Assembly: GCA_036506495.1 (NCBI GenBank)
Contig: DASXRQ010000265.1
Coordinates: 31,559 to 95,558 of the forward strand
Length of the DNA stretch: 64,000 bases
Direction of reading: 5' to 3'
Source of the DNA: DASXRC01 sp036506495
GTDB taxonomy: Bacteria > Actinomycetota > Actinomycetes > Mycobacteriales > Micromonosporaceae
Under the pieces are notes generated by a model, which saw nothing but the letters and a program-made list of their open reading frames with translations, searched no databases and was not told the DNA's origin. Of the stretch, positions 34,653-42,853 are shown piece by piece (within the stretch, counting starts at the first letter, position 1; the number at the start of each line of letters is the position of its first letter). The position numbers and the translations under genes were made by a program.

Positions 34653-35570
34653 TCATTCGGCCAGGGCCGCGGCGATCGTGATCTGCACCGGGTCCAGCCT
34701 CGTGTCGCCATCCTCCACGGACCACAGCGAGTTCTGCAGCACGCGCCCGAATGTCCACGCCACCGCCCGCTGACGGTCGAGGCCGAGCATGTCCACCATG
34801 AGGTCGAACCGGCGACGCACGGCGCGCCTGACATCGCCGGTGGCTACGACCTCGTCCCACCGGTTCCACAGCGCCGGCAGCAGCTCGAACCCCGGGTCGC
34901 CCGCGAGCGGCTTGGGGTCGATGGCCAGCCAGGGCTCGCGGTCAGCGGCGAGCACGTTCTCGTAGTGCAGATCCCAGTGCAGGAGCCGGTCGCCCGGCTC
35001 CGTGGCGACCTCGGACACCGCCGCGGCCCAGCGCGCCAGGAGCCGGCGCTCCGCCGCGTCCGCGAGGCGCCTGGCCGCGGCCGGCGCATCGGCGACCATC
35101 TGCTCGACGACCAGGCCGAGGCCGCGGATCTCGGGGGGCGCGGCGCGCGTGGTCAGCCGCGCGAGCAGCGCGGCGATGACCTGCACGGCCTCCGTGACCT
35201 CCGGTACGTCGGCGAGCGAGCGGCTGTCGTCGAGCCGCTCCAGCAGCAGCATCCAGGTGGCCCGGTCCTCGTCGAGCAGGCGTACGGCGCCGTCGCCGTC
35301 CCACGCCCGGAGTGCCACCGCCTCCCCGGCATGCTCCTCCTCGATCGGCGACAGCTTGAGGACCGCGCGGGTGCCGTCCGCCGTGACGACCGGCAGGACG
35401 AGCGCCACGACCCCGTGCCGCGGCTGCCCGTCCAGGCGCAGGTCCCAGCGGTCGAGGTACCCCACTGCCAGCTCCGGCAGCGCGGCGACCCAGGCGCGTC
35501 CGGCCTCCCCGTGGTACTTCGCCTGGCTCGCGGCGAGCTCTGGTGGCACTACGATCCGGTCCGCTGTCAC
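34653..35570 (-). CDS. Aminoglycoside/hydroxyurea-type phosphotransferase (APH(6)-like)
   Basis: 305 aa. Kinase-like fold with ATP lysine region RAVLKLSPIEEE, hinge MLLLERLDDSRSL, catalytic loop LLHWDLHYENVL (His-x-Asp-x4-Asn) and metal loop AIDPKPLAGDPGFEL. This is the streptomycin 6-phosphotransferase/hydroxyurea kinase family. GTG 35570 overlaps the upstream regulator's stop (GTGA). Whether it inactivates a drug or a cell metabolite is not known; the neighbouring exporter makes a self-protection role attractive. Confidence 0.87.
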   Translation of the reverse strand: MTADRIVVPPELAASQAKYHGEAGRAWVAALPELAVGYLDRWDLRLDGQPRHGVVALVLPVVTADGTRAVLKLSPIEEEHAGEAVALRAWDGDGAVRLLDEDRATWMLLLERLDDSRSLADVPEVTEAVQVIAALLARLTTRAAPPEIRGLGLVVEQMVADAPAAARRLADAAERRLLARWAAAVSEVATEPGDRLLHWDLHYENVLAADREPWLAIDPKPLAGDPGFELLPALWNRWDEVVATGDVRRAVRRRFDLMVDMLGLDRQRAVAWTFGRVLQNSLWSVEDGDTRLDPVQITIAAALAE

Positions 35571-36565
35571 GTCCGGCCCTCGATCAACGCCTCGACTCCG
35601 TCGAGCAACAGCGACAGTCCGAACTCGAACAGCACGTCCAGGTCGAGTTCCAGATCGGGCAGCTCCGCGAGCCGGGCCAGCATCGGGAACCGCCCCGACG
35701 ACATGATCGCGGCCAACGTCGCGTCCTGAGACTCCATCCACTCGTCGCTCGTTAGGCCGGTCTCCTGCTCGGCCTCCACATCGGACTCCAGGTTCACGGC
35801 GATCGCCTGCAGGTGCCCGGCCAGCGTGATGGCGATGCGGACCATCGTCACCGGGTCCAGGCCGAGGCCGTCAACAGCCCGCATCGCGTACTCCGTGTGC
35901 GCCATCCCGTTCGGCACCGGCATCGGGCGCGTCAGCGAGATCGTGCGCGCGACCCACGGGTGCTTCTTGCATGCCGCCCACTGCACGCGCGCCAACGCCT
36001 CGAGCTGGGCCCGCCAACCCGCGGGCGGCGGCTCAGGCAGGTCCACCTCCCCGAAGACCGTGTCGGACATCAGGAACACCAGGTCGTCCTTGCTCGGCAC
36101 GTGCCGGTAGAGCGACATGGTCGCGACGCCGAGCTCCATCGCGACGCGGCGCATCGAGACCGCCGCGAGGCCCTCCGCGTCCGCGATGGCGATGGCGGTA
36201 CGCACGATCCGGTCCCGGCTCAGCTCCAGCTCGTCCTTGGATGTGGCTCGCGGAGACCGGGCCGGGCGTCGTGCCAGGCCCGGCCGGTCGCCGGCGGGCC
36301 GCTGATCGCGGCGCCGTGGTGCCTGCGACGGCTCCGGCGGCGTCGCCTCGGCGACCACGGTCCCCACCCGAGGGACGGCCCGAACGTCCCCATCCTGGGC
36401 CAGCGTGGCCAGCGCGCGGGCGGCGGTGGCGAGCGCGACGCCCCATTCGGCCGCGATCTGACGGGTCGACGGAACCCGCTCCCCCGGCCGCAAACCGCCG
36501 GAGGCTATCCGTCGCCGCAGGTCCGACACGATCCGCAGGTACGGCGGATCCGCCACCGCCACCAC
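35567..36565 (-). CDS. GntR-TetR fusion transcriptional regulator
   Basis: 332 aa. Residues 1-75 are a GntR winged helix (YLRIVSDLRRRIASGGLRPGERVPSTRQIAAEWGVALATAARAL). A basic linker follows, then a complete TetR helix-turn-helix (VRTAIAIADAEGLAAVSMRRVAMELGVATMSLYRHVPSKDDLV) and a TetR C-terminal ligand domain. It faces the DrrAB-like exporter and is coupled to the phosphotransferase gene. Start GTG 36565 follows AGGAGGG. Two operator-like palindromes lie immediately upstream, so autoregulation and exporter control are likely. Confidence 0.9.
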   Translation of the reverse strand: MVAVADPPYLRIVSDLRRRIASGGLRPGERVPSTRQIAAEWGVALATAARALATLAQDGDVRAVPRVGTVVAEATPPEPSQAPRRRDQRPAGDRPGLARRPARSPRATSKDELELSRDRIVRTAIAIADAEGLAAVSMRRVAMELGVATMSLYRHVPSKDDLVFLMSDTVFGEVDLPEPPPAGWRAQLEALARVQWAACKKHPWVARTISLTRPMPVPNGMAHTEYAMRAVDGLGLDPVTMVRIAITLAGHLQAIAVNLESDVEAEQETGLTSDEWMESQDATLAAIMSSGRFPMLARLAELPDLELDLDVLFEFGLSLLLDGVEALIEGRT

Positions 36566-36574
36566 CCACCCTCC

Positions 36575-36619
36575 TGTTCTAGTACAGACTCCGCGCCAGC
36601 CTACCTGTTCTAGTACAGG
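36575..36619. promoter_or_regulatory. Twin 14-bp operator palindromes between regulator and exporter genes
   Basis: CTGTTCTAGTACAG occurs identically at 36575-36588 and 36606-36619, 31 bp apart (three helical turns). Each is a near-perfect dyad (two mispaired positions). The first touches the regulator's ribosome site. A further GTATAC/GTGTAC dyad lies at 36672-36684, close to the exporter start. Confidence 0.7.
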
Positions 36620-36708
36620 CTGGCGCGCAGGCTAAACCACACCCTCTATGTGTAGCGCGTACGCAGTCATCGTATACAGTGTACGCAGCCCCACATCGGA
36701 GGGACGCA

Positions 36709-37671
36709 ATGTTCGACGAACTGACGGTCGAGGCGTACGGCCTCGAAAAGTCCTACGGCAAGCTCAAGGTCCTCGACGGGATCGACCTGCGCGTCGAGCG
36801 CGGCAGCGTGTACGCGTTGCTCGGCCCGAACGGGGCCGGCAAGACCACGACGGTCCGGATCCTGGCCACGCTCACCGGCGCGGACGCGGGCCGCGCACGC
36901 GTGGCGGGCTTCGACGTCGCGCGGCAACGGCACCGGGTCCGCCGCACGATCAGCCTCACCGGGCAGTACGCCGCGGTCGACGACCTGCTGACCGGCGAGG
37001 AGAACCTGCGCATGATGGCCCGGCTCACCGGCCTCCGTCGTGGACGCGCGCGCCGGCGCGTGGCGGAACTCCTCGAGCGGTTCGACCTAGCACCGGCCGC
37101 TCGGCGCCGCGTCGGCACCTACTCGGGCGGGATGCGCCGCCGGCTGGACCTGGCCGCCAGCCTCGTCGGTCAACCGTCGGTCGTGTTCCTCGACGAGCCG
37201 ACGACCGGCCTGGATCCGCGCAGTCGGCAGGCGATGTGGGCCGTCATCAACGGCCTGGCGCGCTCCGGCGTGACGGTCTTCCTCACGACTCAGTACCTCG
37301 AGGAGGCCGATCGGCTCGCCGACAGCATCGCGGTCATCGACGGCGGCCGGATGGTCGCCGAGGGCACAGCCGCAGAGCTCAAGGCGAAGGTGGCCGAGCA
37401 GCGGCTCGACCTCCGCCTCACCGACCGGCCGGCGTTCGACGCGGTGGCCGGATACCTGGGTACGCGAGCGATCCAGGCGGACCCGGCGCGCCTGTCCATC
37501 GGTGTGGCCACGGACGCCAGCGCCGGGCACATCCGCGCCGTGCTCGACGACGTCGATCCGCGCCGCACCGCAGTGGAGAGCTTCGCCGTGCACACCGCCA
37601 CCCTCGATGACGTCTTTCTGGCCCTGACCGGGCACGTCATCGCGGCCGAGAAGGAGACCGCAGATGTCTAA
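36709..37671 (+). CDS. DrrA-like ABC exporter ATPase
   Basis: 320 aa from ATG 36709 (CGGAGGGA at 36697). Walker A LLGPNGAGKTTTVRIL, signature YSGGMRRRLDLAASL, Walker B VVFLDEPTTGLDPRSRQ and switch TTQYLEEADRLAD are intact, followed by the about 90-residue C-terminal extension found in daunorubicin-resistance ATPases. It powers the membrane subunit encoded next, overlapping it by 8 bp. Likely exports a hydrophobic drug or lipid. Confidence 0.92.
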   Translation: MFDELTVEAYGLEKSYGKLKVLDGIDLRVERGSVYALLGPNGAGKTTTVRILATLTGADAGRARVAGFDVARQRHRVRRTISLTGQYAAVDDLLTGEENLRMMARLTGLRRGRARRRVAELLERFDLAPAARRRVGTYSGGMRRRLDLAASLVGQPSVVFLDEPTTGLDPRSRQAMWAVINGLARSGVTVFLTTQYLEEADRLADSIAVIDGGRMVAEGTAAELKAKVAEQRLDLRLTDRPAFDAVAGYLGTRAIQADPARLSIGVATDASAGHIRAVLDDVDPRRTAVESFAVHTATLDDVFLALTGHVIAAEKETADV

Positions 37672-38407
37672 CGCGACCACGATGGTCGGCCGCAGTGTGC
37701 GGGTGTCCAGCCGGCAGGTCGACGCGGTACTGACCTCGCTGATGTTGCCGATCATGTTGATGCTGATGTTCGTGTACCTGTTCGGCGGGGCCATCGACAC
37801 CGGCACGAAGTACGTGACCTATGTGGTGCCCGGGGTCATCCTGCTCTGCGCTGGGTTCGGCGCCGCCACCACCGCGGTCAGCGTCAGCCAGGACATGAAG
37901 AACGGCATCGTCGACCGGTTCCGGTCGATGGACATTGGTGGGGCGGCGCTCCTCGCCGGTCACGTGGCGGCGAGCGTCGCGCGCAACCTCGCCTCGACGG
38001 TCCTCGTGCTCGGCGTCGCGTTCCTGATCGGCTTCCGCCCCCGGGCCACGCTGGTGGAGTGGCTCGCGGCCGCCGGCGTACTGCTGCTGTTCATCCTCGC
38101 GATCTCCTGGCTGTCCGCGGCGGTCGGCCTGCTCGCGCGGACGCCGGAGGCCGCGGCCGGCTTCACCTTCTTCGTGATGTTCCTGCCGTACCCCAGCAGC
38201 GCGTTCGTCCCGATCGACACGATGCCGAGCTGGATCCACGGGTTCGCCAACCACCAGCCGTGTACGCCCGTCATCGAGACGCTGCGCGGCCTGCTGCTCG
38301 ACACGCCCGTCGGGTCCGCCCCGTGGCAGGCGGTGGCCTGGTGTGGCGGGATCCTGTTCGCGTCGGTCGCGGTCTCCGGCGTGCTGTTCCGCCGCCGAAC
38401 GGCCTAG
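37664..38407 (+). CDS. DrrB-like ABC-2 membrane subunit
   Basis: 247 aa with six predicted helices of the ABC-2 type (LMLPIMLMLMFVYLFGGAI, YVVPGVILLCAGFGAATTAV, NLASTVLVLGVAFLIGF, LAAAGVLLLFILAISWLSAA). The conserved middle loop is QDMKNGIVDRFRSMDI and the late segment PSSAFVPIDTMPSWIHGFANHQPCTPVI. Its start overlaps the ATPase gene. Together they form a minimal exporter under the GntR-TetR regulator. Confidence 0.92.
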   Translation: MSNATTMVGRSVRVSSRQVDAVLTSLMLPIMLMLMFVYLFGGAIDTGTKYVTYVVPGVILLCAGFGAATTAVSVSQDMKNGIVDRFRSMDIGGAALLAGHVAASVARNLASTVLVLGVAFLIGFRPRATLVEWLAAAGVLLLFILAISWLSAAVGLLARTPEAAAGFTFFVMFLPYPSSAFVPIDTMPSWIHGFANHQPCTPVIETLRGLLLDTPVGSAPWQAVAWCGGILFASVAVSGVLFRRRTA

Positions 38408-38420
38408 TCCGGCCATTGCT

Positions 38421-38483
38421 CGCAACTTCGTCGAAGTTGGTGTCTTGTCGCCGCGGGACACACCGACTTCGACGAAGTTGCGG
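38421..38483. repeat. Large inverted repeat built from AACTTCG-N-CGAAGTT palindromes
   Basis: Arms 38421-38443 and 38461-38483 are complementary over 23 bp with one mismatch. Each arm itself contains the dyad AACTTCGTCGAAGTT or its slightly altered form. It sits between drrB and the isomerase gene, so it may terminate the exporter operon. The same dyad recurs at 52369-52383. Confidence 0.8.
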
Positions 38484-38505
38484 GACCGGGCATACGCTCG
38501 GCGGC

Positions 38506-38946
38506 ATGCGGATCGCGGTTGCGGCCGACTCCCGCGACGGGGTCGCGATGGTGCTGATGGACGAGCTCGCCCGGCGCGGACATGAGGTCATTGCGCACGG
38601 CGCCCTGGCGGCCGGGGATCGGGAGGACTGGGCCTGGTGCGCCGAGGCCGCGGCCCGGGACGTGGCCGAGGGCCGCGCCGAGCAGGCCGTCGTCTGTTGT
38701 TGGACAGGCACGGGCGCATCGATCGCCGCAAACAAGGTGCCAGGCGTACGCGCGGCGCTGTGCGCCGACGGGTACACCGCGGACGGTGCGCGGACCTGGA
38801 ACGACGCCAACGTGCTGGCGTTGAGCCTGCGGGTGGTGTCCGAACCGCTGCTCGGCGAGATCCTCGACGCCTGGTTCGCCGGCGGCCCCAGCGCCGATGA
38901 CGTCGACCGGGCCAACGTGGCACACACCGGTGAGATCGCGCGTTGA
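38506..38946 (+). CDS. RpiB/LacAB-like sugar-phosphate isomerase with altered active site
   Basis: 146 aa from ATG 38506. RpiB fold motifs are clear: RIAVAADSRDGVAMVLMDEL, VVCCWTGTGASIAANKVPGVRAAL and NDANVLALSLRVVSEPLLGEILDAWF. In ribose-5-P isomerase B a histidine precedes the NDANVLA block; here the residue is Trp (RTWNDAN). The ring-opening histidine is therefore missing, so another substrate or a non-isomerase role is possible. It stands alone. Confidence 0.82.
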   Translation: MRIAVAADSRDGVAMVLMDELARRGHEVIAHGALAAGDREDWAWCAEAAARDVAEGRAEQAVVCCWTGTGASIAANKVPGVRAALCADGYTADGARTWNDANVLALSLRVVSEPLLGEILDAWFAGGPSADDVDRANVAHTGEIAR

Positions 38947-39010
38947 TCCTCGGGCTGCGTGGCTAGCCCTCGCTCCGCTCGGCTTCGCCGCGTCGTCCTC
39001 GCCTCCGCGG

Positions 39011-40063
39011 CTAGGCCGCGTGCAGCGCGGCGAGCCGGTCGGCCTCTTCGGCGAGCTGGCGGCGGACCGAGGCCGGCTGGGGCGCGAACTCCTCGAGCCG
39101 GATGTGCCCGCCCTCGTAACGCCAGGTCCCCGCGACCGACCCGTCGACGAGGAACGTGTTGAACGAGTGCGGCGTCCTGCTGTTGAAGATCCTCGACCGG
39201 TACGCCTCGGGCAGGATCCCCGTGCGCCGCGCGTGGACGAGCAGCATCGCGTCCCACACCGCCAGAAAGCGCACCGAGGCGGGCGCGTCTCCGTCCGGCA
39301 GTGGAGCCCGCGGCAGGTCGACCAGGTCGGCGCCGTCCTCCGCGCGGAACCGGCGCAGCGACATTCGCGTCAGCGCCCGGGCGACGGTGGTCACCGGCAG
39401 GCCGGCCCAGTCGGCGATCTCGCCCCGGGTGGCCGGCCCGAACCCGCCGAGGTAGCGGCGGACGAGCAGGTCGATTGCCTCCTCCTCGGAAGCCGTCGGC
39501 GGGCCCACCCATTGCTCGGCGAGGTCGTACAGATCGGCGCGGCGGCGCTCCCACGTGCCCGACGGTGGCACCCGGACGAGCTCGAGCCACAGGCCGATAC
39601 CCTCGATCCGCCGGGGACCGAGCAGCTTTTCGATCTCGGTACGGCGCATCGGACCATCGGCCAGTGCCGCGCGCAGCTTGGCCGCGAGCTCGGCCATCTC
39701 GTGCGCGGTCGCGTCCTTGCGGGTGCGGAGGAACCACGCCCGACGGGTCCTGCGTACGCCGACCGCGAACGGCCAGTAGTCCCGCCGCGAGACCAGGTGA
39801 ATCGTGGACCGCAGAAGCGTGCCCTGCACGACGCGACGCCGTTCGAGCAGGTCGTCGAGGTCGCCGCGCTCGAACGACGCCAACCGCGAGCAGAGCCCGA
39901 TGTACATCGCCGGTGCGTACTGCGCCTGCAGGCCGGCCATCCGTTCGAGCGCCCGCGGGACGCGGACCGCGGCCCGCTCGAGCAACATCTGCCTCGCGAG
40001 CAGCGCACGGTTGAGTTCACGCTGCGTCAATGTGCGTTCGGCGCCTCGAGCCACGCCCCGCAC
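39011..40063 (-). CDS. AlkZ/YcaQ-like winged-helix DNA glycosylase family protein (HTH_42)
   Basis: About 350 aa. N-terminal TLTQRELNRALLARQMLLERA and AGLQAQYAPAMYIGL, where the QAQ matches the QxQ catalytic motif of interstrand-crosslink glycosylase AlkZ. Winged-helix units follow (RGEIADWAGLPVTTVARALTRM), then SVRFLAVWDAMLLVHARRTG and NTFLVDGSVAGTWR. Crosslink repair would suit a producer of a DNA-damaging metabolite, but housekeeping use is equally possible. Start GTG 40063 is uncertain (40108 and 40054 are alternatives). Confidence 0.83.
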   Translation of the reverse strand: MRGVARGAERTLTQRELNRALLARQMLLERAAVRVPRALERMAGLQAQYAPAMYIGLCSRLASFERGDLDDLLERRRVVQGTLLRSTIHLVSRRDYWPFAVGVRRTRRAWFLRTRKDATAHEMAELAAKLRAALADGPMRRTEIEKLLGPRRIEGIGLWLELVRVPPSGTWERRRADLYDLAEQWVGPPTASEEEAIDLLVRRYLGGFGPATRGEIADWAGLPVTTVARALTRMSLRRFRAEDGADLVDLPRAPLPDGDAPASVRFLAVWDAMLLVHARRTGILPEAYRSRIFNSRTPHSFNTFLVDGSVAGTWRYEGGHIRLEEFAPQPASVRRQLAEEADRLAALHAA

Positions 40064-40126
40064 CGTACCGGAGCCGGCTACCGTCGCCCGGCAACCTCCC
40101 GCGCCCACGAGCCGTACCGTCTAGGG

Positions 40127-40420
40127 GTGACGCGGACGCGGGTGGTGGTCGGCGGTCTCGTCCAGGGCGTCTTCTTCCGGGACACCTGTCGGCGGGTCGC
40201 CGTCGAGCATCGGCTGGCGGGCTGGGTGCGCAACCTGCCGGACGGCACGGTGGAGGCGGTCTTCGAAGGCGAGCCGGACCGGGTGGCCGCCGCGGTCGAC
40301 TGGATCCGCCGCGGGCCGCCGCACGCGGACGTGACCGATGTCGCTGTGCACGAGGAGCCGCCGGAGGGCCTCGTGGGCTTCGAGATCCGGCCGACGCCCC
40401 GGTGGGGGCGGCGGACATGA
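40127..40420 (+). CDS. Acylphosphatase
   Basis: 97-aa ferredoxin-like enzyme that hydrolyses carboxyl phosphates. The signature GGLVQGVFFRDTCRRVAVEH holds the catalytic arginine, and GWVRNLPDGTVEAVFEGE the catalytic asparagine. Length is as expected (about 90-100). GTG 40127; AGGGG is immediately before it. A strong hairpin follows the stop. Confidence 0.93.
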   Translation: MTRTRVVVGGLVQGVFFRDTCRRVAVEHRLAGWVRNLPDGTVEAVFEGEPDRVAAAVDWIRRGPPHADVTDVAVHEEPPEGLVGFEIRPTPRWGRRT

Positions 40421-40422
40421 CA

Positions 40423-40455
40423 GCGCCGCCCCACGGTCTCACCGTGGGACGGCGC
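40423..40455 (+). terminator. Terminator hairpin after the acylphosphatase gene
   Basis: 15-bp stem (40423-40437 with 40441-40455, one mismatch) and CTC loop immediately after the stop. No T-run. The next 190 bp up to the Vms1-like gene's stop show nothing recognisable. Confidence 0.75.
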
Positions 40456-40644
40456 CTGAGGGTCGGTGTGCAGGTCGCCTCTCGGCGAAAGGCACGACGC
40501 GGCTCCAGCCGGACGGTATTCCGCGAAGGCAAATTAGGTGAGGCCCGGGGACACTGGACACACCGACCGCAAACACAACCGCCCCGGGCGCAGCCATGTT
40601 CCGCTCCAAGGTGTAAGCCCGGTCACGCCCGGCGAAGCGCGCGG

Positions 40645-41766
40645 CTAGAGCACGCCCCCCTCCGGCTGTGGGTAGCGCAGCACCGCGCCGACGCCGTCCG
40701 GCAGCTCCACCTCGTCCGCGGTCACCCTGAACACCTCGGCCCGCTCGCCAACCGCGGCGCGGACAAGCGCCGACACCGCCGGCGCGAGAAGCGGCTCCCC
40801 GGTCAGGATCTGACCCCGATCGGTACCGACCTGACGTAGTTCGGCGGAGACCCAGAGGCCGCCCTGGGGGTACCGGTTCCGATCCAGCAGCAGCGCCCGT
40901 ACGCCGCCGCGCCGCAGGGCGGCGGTGACCTCGGGCAGTCCGGCCACCGCGGCACCCGTGCCGAGATCCCGGCGGTACGCGTCGAGCAGCTCGGCGCGGT
41001 GCTCCTCGGCCTTGATCCGGACGGCCTCCTCGGTCACCTTCCGCGCGGATTCCCGGTCGGCACCGGGCGCCCGGCCGCCGGCGTCGGTCTCGACCACCAG
41101 CTCGCGGACGGACTCGGGCAGGCGCTCGCGCACGAGCTGTCGCGCCCGGACGTCACCGGCGAGCACCAGAACCTCGGCCTTCACCTCGTCCGCGAGATCC
41201 GCCACCGCGCGGGACACTTGCTTGGCGTTGCGCTCCCAGTTCTCCTCGGCGGCACGCTGATACCGCGGCTGCGACCACCCACCCGGCCGGTTCTTCGAGA
41301 TCGGGTATTCGGCATCACCGGCCACCTCGACGACCCGCCGCGGGCCGTTGGCGTCAACGGCGAACAGGTCCGCCCCGGTGCGGTCGACCAGGGCCAGCAG
41401 CCATGGGATGTGCTCATCGAGGGTCAGGACGAGCCCGAGCGGGTCCGGCAACGCCGACACGACGGCCTGGTCGCGGGGCGGCGAATCCGGCAGCGGTACG
41501 ACCTGACGCACCTCCCCGCCGCCGGCGAACGCGGCGAGTCCCCGATGGCCGGCCAGGTCGCGGCCCGGATCGTCGGCGGTCATGATCCGCTCGATCGCCG
41601 CGATGGTCGCCCGGTCGGCGCCGTCCGCCGCGAGCTTCTCGCGGGCCGCACGCCAGCGAAGAGGCACCGTCGTCCCCGCGTCCTCGGCGTCGCGCGAGGT
41701 GTCCAGGTACACCGATGCCCACGGGCCCGGGTGGTCGTACAGCGGCCGGAGGAAGGACAGGTCCAT
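40645..41766 (-). CDS. Vms1/Ankzf1-like (Rv2629 family) peptidyl-tRNA hydrolase-related protein
   Basis: 373 aa with the eRF1 domain-2-like fold of the Vms1 family. NRPGGWSQPRYQRAAEENW occupies the place of the GGQ-type catalytic loop, followed by VEVLVLAGDVRARQL-type strands (KAEVLVLAGDVRARQLVRERL) and RKVTEEAVRIKAEEHRAELLDAY. Eukaryotic members free stalled peptides from peptidyl-tRNA; actinobacterial ones such as Rv2629 are linked to stress and dormancy. The DUF6158 gene ends 6 bp upstream on the same strand, probably one transcript. Confidence 0.82.
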   Translation of the reverse strand: MDLSFLRPLYDHPGPWASVYLDTSRDAEDAGTTVPLRWRAAREKLAADGADRATIAAIERIMTADDPGRDLAGHRGLAAFAGGGEVRQVVPLPDSPPRDQAVVSALPDPLGLVLTLDEHIPWLLALVDRTGADLFAVDANGPRRVVEVAGDAEYPISKNRPGGWSQPRYQRAAEENWERNAKQVSRAVADLADEVKAEVLVLAGDVRARQLVRERLPESVRELVVETDAGGRAPGADRESARKVTEEAVRIKAEEHRAELLDAYRRDLGTGAAVAGLPEVTAALRRGGVRALLLDRNRYPQGGLWVSAELRQVGTDRGQILTGEPLLAPAVSALVRAAVGERAEVFRVTADEVELPDGVGAVLRYPQPEGGVL

Positions 41767-41772
41767 GGCCCG

Positions 41773-42045
41773 TCACCCGGGCTCGTCGGCGCCGTCGCGG
41801 AGCCGACGCGGGTCGACCTCACGACCCGGATGCCGGGTCAGGTACTCCGTCTCCAGCTCGGCGGTGCGCCTTAGATGCGTCGCGAGCGCGCTGTCGGCGG
41901 CGTGTCGCAGCGTGTCGAGTCGGGTGCGATGCAGGCTGGCCATCTCGCGGAGCAGCTCATCCTCACGGAGCTCGGCGGGGTCGATCCCGGGTTCCTCGGG
42001 GGCCGCGAACATGGCCTCGCTCGCGGCGAAGCCAGGATCAGTCAT
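41773..42045 (-). CDS. DUF6158 family protein
   Basis: 90 aa. LREDELLREMASLHRTRLDTLRHAADSAL and HLRRTAELETEYLTRHPGREVDPRRLRDGA match DUF6158, an all-helical actinobacterial family of unknown function. Probably co-transcribed with the Vms1-like gene 6 bp downstream. Confidence 0.8.
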   Translation of the reverse strand: MTDPGFAASEAMFAAPEEPGIDPAELREDELLREMASLHRTRLDTLRHAADSALATHLRRTAELETEYLTRHPGREVDPRRLRDGADEPG

Positions 42046-42133
42046 GCGGACCAGATTAGCCCGAATCGCGCCGGGTCAGGGTGTACCGGGCGGACGCACG
42101 GGGCCGGCGGGCGACGCCGGTAGGCTCGGGCGC

Positions 42134-42517
42134 ATGAGGCGGCTGCTGTCACCGGCGTGGATCGCGCGCCACGTGGCTGCCGTGGCGCTGGTGACGGGCT
42201 TTCTGGCGCTCGCCTGGTGGCAGTTCCGGCGCGCCTCGGGCGGGAACGTGCTCAGCTGGGCGTACACCGTTGAGTGGCCGGTCTTCGCCGGCTTCGTCGC
42301 GTTCATCTGGTATCGCGAGGTCCGCGACGCCCTGCGCGGCGACAGTCCGGCGTCCGGGTCGCCGACCGACGCCGCCGCCGCACGCCGGCCGGTCGTCACC
42401 GCGCGCCGCGCCGTGCCGGGCGACGACGACGGCGACCCGGAGCTCGCCGCGTACAACAAGTATCTGGCGTGGCTGAACGCGAACCCGCAGGCCCGGCCGA
42501 CCGACTACCCCGGCTGA
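42134..42517 (+). CDS. Small two-helix membrane protein of unknown function
   Basis: 127 aa from ATG 42134. Helices AAVALVTGFLALAWWQF and WPVFAGFVAFIWYREV, then a polar tail ending in ELAAYNKYLAWLNANPQARP, a pattern seen in actinobacterial proteins encoded next to DUF3817. Eighteen bases separate it from the DUF3817 gene, so the two form an operon. Function unknown. Confidence 0.78.
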   Translation: MRRLLSPAWIARHVAAVALVTGFLALAWWQFRRASGGNVLSWAYTVEWPVFAGFVAFIWYREVRDALRGDSPASGSPTDAAAARRPVVTARRAVPGDDDGDPELAAYNKYLAWLNANPQARPTDYPG

Positions 42518-42535
42518 ACGGAGGACTGGAGAACC

Positions 42536-42853
42536 GTGGGCGCCGCGCTCATCCGCTACCGCGTCATCGCCTACATCGTGGGCGTGGTGCTTGTCGTGTT
42601 GGTCGTCGTGGGGGTGCCACTGAAGTACGCCTTCGACAACCCGACGGTTGTCGCGGTCGTCGGCCCGGTGCACGGCTTCCTGTTCATCGTTTATCTGGTG
42701 GCCGTGTTCGACCTGGGCCGCCGCGCGCGCTGGCCACTCGGCCGGATGGCACTGGTCATGCTGGCCGGCACGATCCCGTTCCTGACCTTCTATGCGGAGC
42801 GCGTGGTGACCAGGTGGATCCACGCCCTCGCCACGTCCCCGGCTAGAGGCTGA
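42536..42853 (+). CDS. DUF3817 membrane protein
   Basis: 105 aa, GTG 42536 with GGAGGACTGGAG upstream. Three helices; the DUF3817 features are RYRVIAYIVGVVLVVLVVVG, VGPVHGFLFIVYLVAVFDL and AGTIPFLTFYAERVVTRW. Members occur alone or fused to transporters; function unknown. Its last 11 bp overlap the convergent SMP-30 gene. Confidence 0.87.
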   Translation: MGAALIRYRVIAYIVGVVLVVLVVVGVPLKYAFDNPTVVAVVGPVHGFLFIVYLVAVFDLGRRARWPLGRMALVMLAGTIPFLTFYAERVVTRWIHALATSPARG

